Below, piece after piece: positions 11,891 through 22,964 of a DNA stretch of 64,000 bases. The translations under genes and the position numbers were made by a program. Origin of the DNA: Actinernus sp. WN-2022 (lineage: Eukaryota > Cnidaria > Anthozoa > Actiniaria > Actinernidae); contig JAOWCC010001589.1 in the NCBI GenBank assembly GCA_030867875.1, positions 82,421,537-82,485,536 of the forward strand, written 5' to 3'. The notes beneath the pieces are model-generated. The model worked only from the letters and a program-made list of their open reading frames with translations, was not told where the DNA came from and did no database searches. Each line of letters starts with the position of its first letter. The first letter of the stretch is position 1.

Positions 11891-11984
11891 AGTGAATAGT
11901 TGAATTATAGTAGGACTGTACCATTAACATAAACTTTGTCCACTCTTGATTTGTAAGCCGTAAAAAATGATTTGGACGAGTTAT

Positions 11985-12549
11985 TTATAAGTTTAGAGTT
12001 CGCTTGAACTACGTGACGCCGGGTCTTGAGAAACGAATCAGTGAATTAATCAAAGTGCAGGTAAGCCCGACCCATTTTTTTATCATAACTATCGATTCTA
12101 CATCAAGTGAATAGTTGAAAAGTAGATATTTTTTTTGAGTATTGCGTTTATGAGTTATAGAGGCCTGTATTTCGAATATGCTAATGTTTGACGTAAAACA
12201 GGTCATCATCTATTATAGAACAACTTGCTGGTAGAGATAAATGACCTTATATATGATATCTGATGTTATCAGTTTGAAGCTTGTAAAACAGTGATTTTTG
12301 CAAATATTTTGTCTAAATTAATCAGAAAATAGTTTACTGAAAGAAATGACAGTAGTATTTTCCTGGTTTGACATCCTACATTAGCATACTGAAAAAGATC
12401 TAAACCCGCAACCGACTCAAATAAAAATCTTTCTGATTTTTTTAAGGGCTTATAGGCACGTGCACTCAGTTTTTTTAATTTATTTACTGATTTGTGTCTC
12501 AAGACCGTACTAAATACTTCAAATATTCAAGCGAACTCTAAACTTATAA
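11985..12549. mobile_element. 560-bp element with 22-bp TIRs
   Basis: ATAAGTTTAGAGTTCGCTTG on the left is matched by the inverted CAAGCGAACTCTAAACTTAT on the right. No transposase is encoded, so it is probably a non-autonomous DNA transposon. No clear target duplication. Confidence 0.65.
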
Positions 12550-13447
12550 CTGAACTCGTTCAAATAAAAGGAAAACCAAAATAGGGAGGTTTGCGCTTAA
12601 ACTGATCCTTTTTCATTCCGGCCATTAATTATCCCTGATTGAAGGCGGACTGACCATGGCCAATCAAGATCATAAGAGAGGACAAAGGTTATTGTAATGA
12701 ACATCCTTTGCATAATTTTCCCTTTTCAAAAACTGGCTAAATGATACTAGTAACACAGAGCCTGAACAAACACAAGGATTTCCCATACACAGAATAATAT
12801 TGAAATGACATTGAAACTGTAGTTGAAAGGCCAGTAAAGATTTGAGTTTATATTGTGTGATAACATCTTTATAGCAGTAACTAGTTTACTTTTTAAAGTA
12901 GGTTTCATTTTCCTTTGGGGGATGCACTTCTCAATTGACTTCTCTGAACATTGATTAGAACAAAGATCCCGTCCGATGGCTCGATTTGCGATTATTTTTG
13001 CATACAAACTACGTAGCCCGGGAGCAATGATGCGAATAAGACATTCAAAATATATGTTTCCTGTTCTTGTTGACACACACTGTCACAATCAAATGGCCGA
13101 GATAAAAAAAAAGGGAATCGAATTTCTAACTTTGATCCATTCCGGATCCCATACAGGAATTGATTTCAGTTTGGTCTGAAAACAACATTGGTAAAGGAAG
13201 TGTGCGGATTAGCTGTGCGGATACACTGATTAAAGACGGAAAGACCGCCAATACCGAAGGAGAAACCCTTGGAATATCAAACAAACACGAACGCTCAGGC
13301 TTTATACAGATCACTGCCCGTATCTTGAAGACCTTTATAAGTTTGTTATTTTAATGATATTTTTATTGTCAACACTGCTATCGAGTCGAAAGAGCAAGAA
13401 TACGAGCAGTTGAACGTAACTTAGCTCAACGCTTAAATATATACATC

Positions 13448-14608
13448 ATGTCCACTATGGCTTCACAGAACGAATCCAATCACACATCAGGTCATGATGA
13501 GTACTTGAGCGGTAACATTGATGTATCCTTTGGCGTCACTGTTTTCTATTGCATTTTAATGTGCTGCATCGTTGTTTCAGCCACTTTCGGAAATTCTTTG
13601 GTTATTACTGCAGTCCGACGGACAAGAGCCCTACGGAAATCTTCAGCGATCTTGGTGGTAAACTTGGCGTGTGTGGATTTAGCTGTAACCATCGCTGTAG
13701 TGCCATTCGTGATTGTCACCGCTTCGGCTCGCCGATGGATTTTACCCCGTCAACTGTGTCTGGCTACTGGGTTTATGAATGCTTTCTTAACTGCTGCTCA
13801 AATCATGGCACTCTTTCTCATAGGTATAAATAGGTTTATCGCAGTAGCCTATCCGCACTCCTATGAGACGAGACTCACTAAAAAGTTGACTGTGATTATG
13901 GTGGTATTAGGATGGGGGCATTCATTATTTTGGACGCTGATGCCGTTCTATGGCTGGGGAGAGCTCGGTTTCATTGAGGGTACCCTGTTTTGCAACATTC
14001 TCTGGTCGCACGAAATCAGCTACGCGGCCACAATTCAAGTTATGTGTTACTTCGTTCCTACTATACTAGCAGCTGTTCTTTATAGTGGGATCTATTTTTA
14101 CATTCGAAAGCAATCCAAACAGGCAATGGAGCGAACGAGGTCGACGCTTTCAATGTCCCTGGATGACGTTGACGTAACTAAAGCTGGCGTCACGCAATCG
14201 AAATATAACACAGGGGGTTCTTTCGCGAGCTCTTTGGAAGACGTCACGCGTAATGGCACCAGCTCCGAAATAAAGGCTGAAAAAATGAAAACCAAGCGTC
14301 GAAAAGCGATGGAAAACAGAGTCACTAGAACACTTCTTGGCGTTGTGCTCGCCTTTGCAGTTTGTTGGTTTCCCAGAGGGGTGGCAAATTTGTGGGCGCT
14401 TTTCGTTGGACGCGAGAAAGTCCCGCGAGCTCTCGAGTACGCCTCGACAGCATTCGTGTTTCTGAATTCTTCTGTCAATCCTGTTTTATATGGAGTTTTG
14501 CATCAGGATTTTAACAGAGCGTTTAGAGAGATCTTGTCGTGCAGGAAAAATCAACAGCACAGGAGTGACACGGATTTCTCAGTTTCCTTTTCGGCGAAAA
14601 AAATGTGA
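13448..14608 (+). CDS. Class A (rhodopsin-family) G protein-coupled receptor, orphan
   Basis: A single intronless frame of 386 residues with seven membrane segments, at about residues 28-56, 66-92, 102-133, 148-170, 190-220, 294-320 and 330-350. Family marks are GN (48-49) in TM1, D77 in LACVDLAV, C104 and C182 for the conserved disulfide, W156, P204, CWFP (306-309) and NPVLY (344-348). The usual DRY after TM3 is NRF (128-130). N8 and N11 are possible N-glycosylation sites. The third intracellular loop is long (about 75 residues) and basic. The retinal lysine site of opsins is Phe338, so it is not an opsin. The ligand is unknown; an amine- or melatonin-like receptor of the cnidarian expansions is likely. 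A second ATG at codon 4 is an alternative start. Confidence 0.95.
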   Translation: MSTMASQNESNHTSGHDEYLSGNIDVSFGVTVFYCILMCCIVVSATFGNSLVITAVRRTRALRKSSAILVVNLACVDLAVTIAVVPFVIVTASARRWILPRQLCLATGFMNAFLTAAQIMALFLIGINRFIAVAYPHSYETRLTKKLTVIMVVLGWGHSLFWTLMPFYGWGELGFIEGTLFCNILWSHEISYAATIQVMCYFVPTILAAVLYSGIYFYIRKQSKQAMERTRSTLSMSLDDVDVTKAGVTQSKYNTGGSFASSLEDVTRNGTSSEIKAEKMKTKRRKAMENRVTRTLLGVVLAFAVCWFPRGVANLWALFVGREKVPRALEYASTAFVFLNSSVNPVLYGVLHQDFNRAFREILSCRKNQQHRSDTDFSVSFSAKKM

Positions 14609-14836
14609 ATTATGCCAACTTCTACTAGCTTTGGAAGAAAGAAACTCTAATGGTAAAGTGAGAAGAAATTTCCCGTTTATACTATGTAGTTGAAGCTAAT
14701 CTGTGTTAGACTCACAGGAACTTCTCTCTCTTTATAACTGAAGTGGAGATATAACTGAATCTTGAATCGTCTTGAAAGACAACGAACCAACGTCGGCAGT
14801 GGATAGCTCATTGACTATTCTCTTCAGTTCGAGGCT

Positions 14837-14842
14837 AATAAA
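14837..14842 (+). terminator. Possible poly(A) signal of the GPCR gene
   Basis: AATAAA lies 229 nt past the receptor stop codon on the same strand, a plausible 3' end for the transcript. Confidence 0.45.
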
Positions 14843-14854
14843 TTTATCGACGGT

Positions 14855-15804
14855 TGCATCCGCCAAGGAACAGCATGAGAAGGAGGGCTTATTTAATTTG
14901 GACTGAAGGGCACACGCCTAGGACACATGTCTACATGTATAGTTTGGCAACAATAACACTTGAAACCCAGAAAGAGACACAAAATGACAATATTGCGAAC
15001 TACATCAGCCGTATCCAGACTTCCAACTGCAAAACCGAAAGAAGACGTTGGCAGTTTATCACGAAAAATTCTCGTCAGGTAAAAAAGTGTCCGACAAGCG
15101 TCAAACGAGCTGAAATTGATTTAACAGAATCACACAAACCTGATAATAATTTAAGTGGCCTATATCCGGCCTACGTACTTAGTCCAAGAAATGACAACTG
15201 TGATCAAAAACCATCACGTTACCTTTTTTCTTTGGAAGAGAAAACGTTTTAGAATAGACCCTTCCACGGTTTTTTGAACTTTTGATATATACGTATAACA
15301 GCAAAACAGTCGATACTGCTAAAAAGAGCACCCCGAAGTTAATCAAAATCCCAAATTTGAGAGTTATATCCAGTTGAATATATAGGAGCAAAGATACAGG
15401 CCCGCAAACTCGGAAAATTTCGGGAGATTTTACAGACGTTTGTATGGAAATTTCGACTGGGGGCAAACATTGGAATGGAATAAGAAATTAATTTTTCGGG
15501 AAACGGCCAAGTTTTAACGGTATAAGACTACTCCCTTTTTCGCGAATTTCTATGAGCGCGTGAAATTCGAACCACCGGAAAAGTTACCATGCGATTACGC
15601 CCCAGTTTTAGCGTGCGGGCTATCGGGCTTGCCTCAGCACTGTATACTCGGTATTGGAGTGCTTGATCGATTGTTGAAATATTTAATTTCCAACTCGGTG
15701 TCACAAAGTTAGCGGAAATAAGTTAAGAGACGGTCACTATATGTTTAGAAAGTCCTGAGGGTTTTCGTAAATACTGTACTTCAATTCCGTGATTTCTGTG
15801 TTAA
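14855..15804. other. Intergenic; one unexplained 132-codon frame
   Basis: A plus-strand frame at 14854-15252 is open but polar and of low complexity, with no recognisable domain or codon signature. I treat it as chance. No exon or repeat is convincing in the rest. Confidence 0.4.
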
Positions 15805-15813
15805 GCCGCAATC

Positions 15814-15863
15814 TAATCTCGTACCCAGATCCCATCCCATGTTTTCTTATCCAAAGACGTTTC
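15814..15863. mobile_element. 50-bp mini-element with 9-bp target duplication
   Basis: Begins TAATCTCGTACCCAGATCCC, the terminal sequence shared with 31980 and 51055. It is flanked on both sides by GCCGCAATC (15805-15813 and 15864-15872). The right end lacks the inverted terminus; instead it ends in CCCATGTTTTCTTATCCAAA and a few bases that match the inside of the copy at 31980. It is apparently a one-ended or internally deleted insertion. Confidence 0.75.
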
Positions 15864-16077
15864 GCCGCAATCAGTAATGGTATAGACTATATACGGCCCT
15901 GAATACACGAGCCTAGATTTGTTGCCAGCCCGGGTCAGGTCAACAGGCTCTTCTCCAGCCAAACTTTTGCAAGTGTTCAGTACATAATTATAGTTTCTAA
16001 CCATATTTCGACGAATGCACGACCCGGTTTGAGAATTTTCGCGCCAATAATATATAGTTCATGCGCAAACGCACTAA

Positions 16078-16300
16078 GGGGCCGACCATTTGACTTTTGA
16101 GGGGGGGGTGGGTGTTCTTGTCTGTGCTCGATTTTTTTTTCTTTAGCAGTGTTGTTGCACGAATTGTTTTTGCGAAAAAAGCGGAGCCAGAACAAAGCTT
16201 TTCCGCTTGCAGGATATTTTTTTTCAACACCGTTGGCTTGCAGGATATATATTTTTTTAAACACCCCCCTCCCCCCCTCAAACGTTAAATGGTCGGCCCC
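16078..16300. mobile_element. TAA-flanked MITE, copy 1 (PIF/Harbinger-like)
   Basis: The termini GGGGCCGACCATTT and AAATGGTCGGCCCC are perfect inverted repeats flanked by TAA on both sides. A 3-bp TWA-type duplication is typical of Harbinger MITEs. The inside carries GCAGTGTTGTTGCACGAATT and two TTGCAGGATAT units. A second copy in opposite orientation lies at 21698-21934. Confidence 0.85.
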
Positions 16301-16556
16301 TAATCAGGGATCAAGTGCAGTTTGAAAATAAAACTCATGCAGCTAAAGAAACGAAAAGCAAATCACCGCCGTGGCAATATATAGTTTGACAAAATGGTTG
16401 AGCATATTAATTATTTGTCTTAAAGCCGAGTACAAAAGCGAGATGGGCTACAATTATTTACACTGAGGTGAATGTAGTGTCACACATATGATACGTTGTT
16501 GATTTGTAATCACACATATGACAGCGAATGGCTCCGGCAGCAGTTTGATAACAAGT

Positions 16557-17236
16557 ATATATCAAGGGCACCCAATGAAGTTTTCGGTTAAAAAGCTGTT
16601 CGGGAGAGTAAGTTAGCCTAAAACTTTCGGATTTGAAAAAATTGTCCCTAGAAAATTGTTTTCTGAAATACTGGCTAGAATATTTGTTTTCAATCCCTAG
16701 AAAATTATAGAAGAAAAGGGAGACTAAAAGGTTTGCCCTAAAATATTCGTGCGTATTCGTCTGATCAATAGAGTAAGAGCTTTCTCCTAAAATATTCGTA
16801 CGTTTTCGTCTGATCAATAGAGTCAGAACGATCCGGAAAAAACATTGGTTGGAATGGAAAAAAAAAAAACATATTATCACAAATCATTTAGTGAAGCGGC
16901 CACCTAAAGTTTTCGAGAACACATTTTCATTCTCTCAGAAATTCTGACATCTAAAATCCGAAAGAATAAACCTTTAGCAAATGGAGGTCACCTAAACAAT
17001 TCGTACCTCCACAAAACTTTGCAACATGAAGTTACTTGGGCTAGAAAATTCTTGTTTATGTTCTAGACTACTAACAAATTCGATTGACGCAATTTCCACC
17101 TAGAAAATCCGAACAGCTAATAGCTTTCTAGAATACGTCAAAAGACATAGTAGGCGCCTTAAAATGGCTAGATGAGCTGCATACAACTGGTTTCAAACGT
17201 ATTTCAAAAAGTACTCGTTGGGTGCCCTTGATATAT
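16557..17236. mobile_element. 680-bp element full of TAGAAAATTCG-like motifs
   Basis: Terminal inverted repeats ATATATCAAGGGCACCCAA at 16557 and TTGGGTGCCCTTGATATAT ending at 17236. Inside, variants of CCTAGAAAATTCG/CCTAAAATATTCG recur at least ten times. One unit of about 55 bp (with TCGTCTGATCAATAGAGT) is tandemly doubled at 16736-16840. There is no transposase frame. Such motif arrays often serve as transposase binding sites; that role is inference. Confidence 0.7.
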
Positions 17237-18056
17237 TTGGCATGAACGAGCGTAACTAACTAACTGTTCGCCATTTTCTTGAAAGTATTCAATGCCAGAC
17301 TTCCAAAATTTGACAGTCTGAAAAATACTGCTGCGGATGTCCAGTCAGCGGTAGAAATCGCGGGAACAGCTCTATATGATCCTAAATGTTTTTTTGTACA
17401 GAAACTCGCACAAATGGGGTTGAAAAGAAAAAGTAATGTTATTATGTTAAAATATATTTACTAGATCAACGTTTGACGCCGCAAAAAGAATCGTAAAACA
17501 GTCTTCTTTGCCAGACATGTATAAAATAAAACATTTCATACTTCCTTCGGTAGATTTTGTTACGAGTACGAAAACATTCAAATACGGCGAAGTTATTTCG
17601 ATCCTACTTCATGACCTCTGTTTCCTTGATCACGTTGACCACAACCCGGCGGTGAAAAGTTTTGCCGTAGAGACTTCCGTCGAATTACTGTTGATTGGCT
17701 TTCCTAGAAAAAACTGCCGTGATTGGATGACCGTACCGTGGCAAAACGTTGTGCTCCGCTGGCCGAATGAACGAAGGCTCTGGTTTCAATTGCAAGGGCT
17801 TAAACGTTTTAGTAAATCATTTTATAACTTAGTAAAGTCACAGTGAATTATAAATAAAGAAAACTACAACCTGGTAAAGTCTTAGCTTTTAAGTGGTTTT
17901 GATGTTTTTCGCGAAACATTTCACATACGTACCTAAAATTAGAAACAGGAGTCATTGCCGCCTTTGGTTTCGTTTAGTTTCGGCGGGAAACTGGCGAGAC
18001 CCGCGCGTGCTGGACTCATGAAAAGCGCATGCGCGTGATGTTTTGCCGCGGTATTC
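17237..18056. other. Intergenic; 112-codon frame of unknown meaning
   Basis: A plus-strand frame at 17508-17846 is open but resembles no family I know. No acceptor or donor sites around it are convincing. Nothing else stands out here. Confidence 0.35.
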
Positions 18057-18079
18057 TTCACATGTAGAACCCTAAGCAC

Positions 18080-18670
18080 TTATTGGATGAGGCTGAGCAA
18101 AATATTGAAACATGGCTTAATGACTTGCCCCAGGAAAACAGTGAGGTTTGTTTCCGGAGGATCGAGGGGAAACAAACCTCACTGATTCCCGAGGGGCTAG
18201 TTATTAAGTGATTTGTTACATAGCAACAATTATAAAATTCCTTTTGCCTGAGTTTTGGTAAACAAATATTTCTTTTCTCGCCAGTGGCGCGCGCGACACA
18301 TCACACCATCTTCTGTCACGATGTGATCACGTGGTGGGATACATTAAACACTTAATGACTGGCTCCGAGGGAAACAGTGAGTTTTGTTTCCCCGGCGAGA
18401 TCCTCGATGTTCCCCGAGACATAAGTTTTACTAGAGGCAAAGTTGTGCATAAATACAGGACCTACATGATGCGAGCGAGGTTTGTCGTCTTCTCTTTGGG
18501 AAGCTGCTTTTCAACACGCTGCCAGCATCGCTACGAAACTTTCAGTATCGTTTTGTCTTTCTTGCATCCTTTTTTGGTAAACAAATATTTCCCGCCTTTA
18601 GCTAGCCAGTGGCAGTGGTACGCGCGACACATCACACCATCTTCTGTCACGATGTGATCACGTGGCGCGC
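18080..18670 (+). repeat. Dispersed repeat cluster with 80-bp direct repeats
   Basis: GGTAAACAAATATTTC, CCAGTGGC and the CACACCATCTTCTGTCACGA block occur at 18257-18335 and again at 18577-18666. Between and before them are the GTGAGGTTTGTTTCC blocks, one forming a hairpin at about 18139-18183. Confidence 0.7.
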
Positions 18671-18798
18671 GTGAAACATTGAATTTTGATGACTGCCACG
18701 TGACCCGGAATCAGCCAATGAGAGCGTGCGTTGTGTCTGGAAAACTTATGGCTATGTAACAATGGATTTTAATATGCGTTCAATCTGGAAAACCAGTT

Positions 18799-20880
18799 AT
18801 TTTATTTATTTATTTACTTACTTCGGCCATAATAGAAGATACAAAATAGAATAAAGTAAAATATACAACAAACAAAACATAGAGGCCAGGAGAACCAACA
18901 CAGCGTTAGCCAATTACGTTGGTTTCCTATGAAAAATAAAATTACAATAAATGATCTAATTACAATACCTATTTCAACCTAAAAGCAGCATTTGAGAGGT
19001 GCGGTTAACTGTCTTGCCTGGTGACATTTCAGACATACAGACTTCCAAGACCTAGGGTTCTCGATGTCAAATACAGAAGTGATGGCAGACACGTAATATT
19101 TAAATAGTAATGATCTAAACTTAGGTAAAGAGATGTCTGATTTACGCAGTTCGTGTGGAAGTGTATTCCAAGTTCGGGAAGCTCTTATAAAATAACTATT
19201 TTGGTAACACAGGGTCTTGACATTAGGAATCTGATAAGTAATAAGATTAAGTGAGTTATCCATCGAACGTAGAGAGATGCTTAAATTCACCCTGTTTACA
19301 AGCTTTGGCAAAACATCTGGAGCTAAGGTTACTAAACCGTGTTTTGCCTTATACAAGAAGATGAGGTCAAGGTATTCATACCAGTAACATAAAGGTAAAA
19401 GCTTTAGAGTTAAGAGTCTAGATTTGTAGGAGATGTCTGTTTGGAAGGGCAATAGGAGAATAAACTTAGTAGCCCTCCTTTGTGTTCTTTCTATGTCCTG
19501 CATCAGATCGACAGTTTGTGGGCTCCATACTTGTGAGGCATAGGCAAGGTTCGACCTTACCAGGGACAAGTACAGACATCGACGGGCGCTAGTACTTCGG
19601 ACTTTGACGGCAGAGCGTCTGAGTAGGCCAAGCAACTGGTTCGCCTTGGTGATCTGTTGACGAATGTGAATGGACCATGTAAGGTCGGTACCAACGGTCA
19701 CGCCTAGGTCTTTTTCGCTAGGAACGTGGTCCAAAACTTGACCATCAATGGTATAGTTAGCCAATAGGGGACTGCGTTTCCTGGTAATGGTTAAAACTTT
19801 ACATTTCTTCGCATTGAACTTCAGCCGCCAAGAGCGTGCCCAGGTCGCCAAATTAAATACCTCACCCTGAAGAATGGAGACGTCTGCTGCAGATTCCACT
19901 ACCGAGAAGCATTTGGTGTCGTCAGCAAACATTGTCACCTCGACGGAGGACGAGATGATCGATAATGGGAGGTCGTTGACATAGATCAAGAACAGAAGGG
20001 GTCCCAGAATAGACCCTTGGGGAACACCGGAAGTGACTGGAAGCGTGTTCGACATGGCGCCATGAACTGATACACGCTGCTGGCGACCAAAGAGGTAGTT
20101 CTTGAACCAGTCTAGCACTCCACCCGTGATACCAAATCGGCTAAGTTTGCGCAAGAGTAGTTTGTGGTCAACTGTGTCAAAGGCTTTAGAGATGTCGAAG
20201 TAAAGGACGTCGGTTTGTTTGCCCAAGTCCAGGTTTTGACCAATGCGATGGAGGACTGTCAGTAGCTGAGCGGTACAGGATTTGCCTTTAAGGAAGCCGT
20301 ACTGAGCTTCAGAGATCATATTTTGAAGGTGGTCTATCAGACGATTGTAAATACAACGCTCCAGTACTTTAGCGACTATGCACATCAATGAAATGGGTCT
20401 GTAGTTTTCTACATAACTCTTATTTCCTTTCTTGTGGAGAGGGGTGATGTTGGCAAGTTTCCATTCAGTAGGGAGAGTTCCAAGCTTGAGTGACTTGTTA
20501 AACAGGTGAGTGAGGGAGTATGAAATACTTGACGCGCATTCCTTTAGTAGGCGGGCAGGTATGTTATCAGGTCCCATAGCTTTGTTTGGATTTAAAGACT
20601 TTAACACTTTAGATACTTCACTGGGTAGTAAGATTATCTCCGAGACAGTCACATTAGTTATAGGTGAGTCAGGCGTCCATTCGTCATCGGTAGTTTTGGA
20701 ATACACGGAGTTGAAATAGCGATTGAAAAGACGGGCAACATTTTTTGGAGTTATGGCTATGTAACTACATGATTTGTCCCGAAGCGAGCTGTCAGTTATT
20801 TGCCTCTGCCTTCGGCATCGAGACAAGGACAGATCATTATATTTTGCGATAGCCGAGTTAAATAATTGTTTTATCATTAT
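18799..20880 (-). mobile_element. 5'-truncated LINE with long open reverse transcriptase
   Basis: Minus-strand frame 20877-18979 encodes 632 residues without a stop. It has the RT fingers (NYRPISLMCIVAKVLE), FDISKAFDTVDHKLLLRKLS, GVPQGSILGPLLFLIYVNDL and catalytic MFADDTKCF. The C-terminal region (NQLLGLLRRSAVKV, YASQVWSPQ, ASRTWNTLPHELR) follows the CR1/L2/jockey pattern. The apurinic endonuclease is missing, so the copy is 5'-truncated near 20880. The 3' UTR ends in a TAAA-type repeat (TTTATTTATTTACTTAC on the plus strand at 18799-18825), the usual LINE tail. The intact frame suggests a young insertion. Confidence 0.92.
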
Positions 20881-21107
20881 ATAATTTACCTCTAGAGTTT
20901 CGAAACTAGAACTTTGAGCTTTAAACAGCTCTGTAAATGAAGCCGCTATGTTTACAAAATAGATAGATCAGTAGTACGCATGCTTAGAAAATTATTTGCA
21001 GCAAAACAGTTATTAGTCAGTTATTTGCACGTGAATCAACCAATCAGAATTCGGGATGCTAATACCTCACTGTTAATACTGTATGCCTGCTGGCACTAAA
21101 CAACCTG

Positions 21108-21248
21108 GTTTAACCCTGTGTAACTAAACACATTCTAGATAGGGGCTAGGTAAACTCAGTTTAACTAAACAACCTGTTCGAGGTAGTTTAACCCTGTTAC
21201 TAAACACATTCAAATAGGGGCTAGATAAACTCAGTTTAACTACACAGG
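21108..21248 (+). repeat. Two 66-bp tandem repeats
   Basis: The block GTTTAACCCTG...AACTAAACACATTC...ATAGGGGCTAG...AAACTCAGTTTAACTA occurs at 21108-21173 and 21183-21248. Each unit also contains internal inverted pieces (GTTTA/TAAAC). Confidence 0.75.
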
Positions 21249-21697
21249 TTTAGTTAGTGTGAATGGGGTAGAAGTCTAATGAGTAAGTTAGCTGAAGTTG
21301 AGTTCAGTAGACGCGGCCGGGCCTGTGGTTCTTTTGCTATAACAAAAGTGAATTCACTCATTACACTCGGATGGTGTATTTTAATCATTGCCTTTTCCCC
21401 TGAATACATGTATCTCAACCTATCGCTACGTGCTAATGTTACAAGTATAAGCTGGCAATGCTACATGACCACGATACTTTCAATGTTCCCTTTCTTTACA
21501 AAGTCTATGTTGTAATCATAGTTAATTTGCATATACATGAATACAGCCAAGAGAGAACTGAGGTAAGCGAACGAATCCCCCATACGTGGGTCTGTTCCAA
21601 TGATAATTATTTGAAATCTATTTTTAGATTAACAGGACACAGTCTGGTTATTTTGAGAGACACCCGATTGGCGTATAAAGTGGCGCTCTTGTGCTAA

Positions 21698-21934
21698 GGG
21701 GCCGACCATTTGACTTTTGGGGGGGGGGGTTGGTGGGTGTTTTTGAAAAAAAATAACCTGCAAGCCAACGGTGGCGAAAAAAAATATCCTGCAAGCGGAA
21801 AAGCTTTGTTCTGGCTCCGCTTTTTTCGCAAAAAAAAAATTCGTGCAACAACACTGCTAAAGAAAAAAAAATCGAGCACAGACAAGAACACCCACCCCCC
21901 CCCCCCCCCCCTCAAAAGTCAAATGGTCGGCCCC
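21698..21934. mobile_element. TAA-flanked MITE, copy 2
   Basis: Same termini and TAA duplication as 16078-16300, but in reverse orientation, with the shared GCTTTTTTCGCAAAAAAAAA and AACACTGCTAAAGAAA blocks read from the other strand. Longer G and C runs sit next to the termini. Confidence 0.87.
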
Positions 21935-22468
21935 TAAGGTTTAATGATGCTGCGAGGACCCAGGGGATATAAACAATGGGTCACTATCGCGGGTAGCCTA
22001 CCAGAATGAGATAAACATAACTTACATCATGTTGTGAAACTAAACTGATATAGATTTCAAATAATTATCATGGGGCGTGGGGATTCGTTCTCTTACCTCA
22101 TCATCTCTTGAAATAGCTCTATAAATCTTGATATATGCCTATTATAATTTAGCCATTTTTTCTAGTTATCCTTACATAATTTTCGGTCTGTTTGTAACAT
22201 ACCGAGTTACCAGCCATTGCGCTGAATGGACTACCCTGTATACTAAAATAGTTTCAGTTTCGGTTTTCTATGCTCGAAGGGGCTTATTATACTATCGGTC
22301 TTTCTCTCTAAGTTTTCCACAGGGAAATTAGAACCACTGACAAGGAAATCCTTTTTTTGGTATAAAATTCCGGTTATTTGTGAAGCAAGATATGCGAGCG
22401 GTTCTTTGGTATCTTCCTGATTCCTAATCACACGAAACTCAGTGTCGCAGAACCTTATTTTACAGACT

Positions 22469-22480
22469 GAATTTAATAAC
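22469..22480 (-). terminator. Possible poly(A) signal of the PhyH gene
   Basis: ATTAAA on the minus strand (TTTAAT at 22472-22477), about 44 nt after the PhyH stop codon. Confidence 0.35.
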
Positions 22481-22520
22481 TAACAACGAATTTTTCTCAA
22501 AAATTAGTTATTAGATTTCT

Positions 22521-22964
22521 TTATACGGGATTATCATGGGTTGAACTTATACTGTCTGCATGTTCAAAAACATATCCCTTATCAAAGGGAACGGGAAGTG
22601 AAATCTCAATAGCCTCCATTCTGGGATGCATAGTACACTCGCCACGGACCAAAGTGGACTTAAATCGGTCCCAATCTACCGGGCCAGTGTTGCTAAATTC
22701 GTATGAACTTACACCCAAAAGCGGCCAGGCATCGGTGGCACAGTATTGGAAAACAAACAGCCGTCTTAATTGGACTATCGGAACGGTTCCTTGCAGACCC
22801 GTGGATAGCCTGGACGTGATGCACACTGATACCTCCCGAGGGAACCTCGAGATGGACTGCGGAACTTGGATCGAATCTCGGATCATTGATAGCAGAGACG
22901 AAATCACCGTCTCGATAATGAGAAAGCAGGCATTCGTGGGACTTAGGGACCACTTGGAGACAAC
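22521..22964 (-). CDS. PhyH gene, last exon (one-base frameshift)
   Basis: Acceptor TTTGCTTTCTACAG; starts GT TGT CTC, completing the Gly codon begun in the exon at 23772. It carries the double-stranded beta-helix end: CLQVVPKSHE, the distal iron His in VHHVQAIHGSARNRS, then QYCATDAWPL, STLVRGECTMHPRMEA and the stop at 22521. An extra base in CCAATTAAG near 22766-22773 shifts the frame between SDSP and LRRLFVFQY. Confidence 0.85.
   Translation of the reverse strand, partial: VVSKWSLSPTNACFLIIETVISSLLSMIRDSIQVPQSISRFPREVSVCITSRLSTGLQGTVPIVQLRRLFVFQYCATDAWPLLGVSSYEFSNTGPVDWDRFKSTLVRGECTMHPRMEAIEISLPVPFDKGYVFEHADSISSTHDNPV

Noticed and set aside
14098..14478. 126-codon minus-strand frame inside the receptor gene
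   Set aside because: It is an antisense shadow of the GPCR coding region with no domain of its own.
13448..14608. Receptor as an opsin (GWG and GLF-like loop resembles opsins)
   Set aside because: The Schiff-base lysine position in TM7 is Phe338.
16097..16288. Overlapping frames rich in Phe, Lys and Pro in the TAA-flanked MITEs
   Set aside because: They come from homopolymer runs and occur on both strands of a non-coding element.
17508..17846. 112-codon frame as a gene
   Set aside because: No homology recognised, no splice or poly(A) context; composition is like the surrounding DNA.
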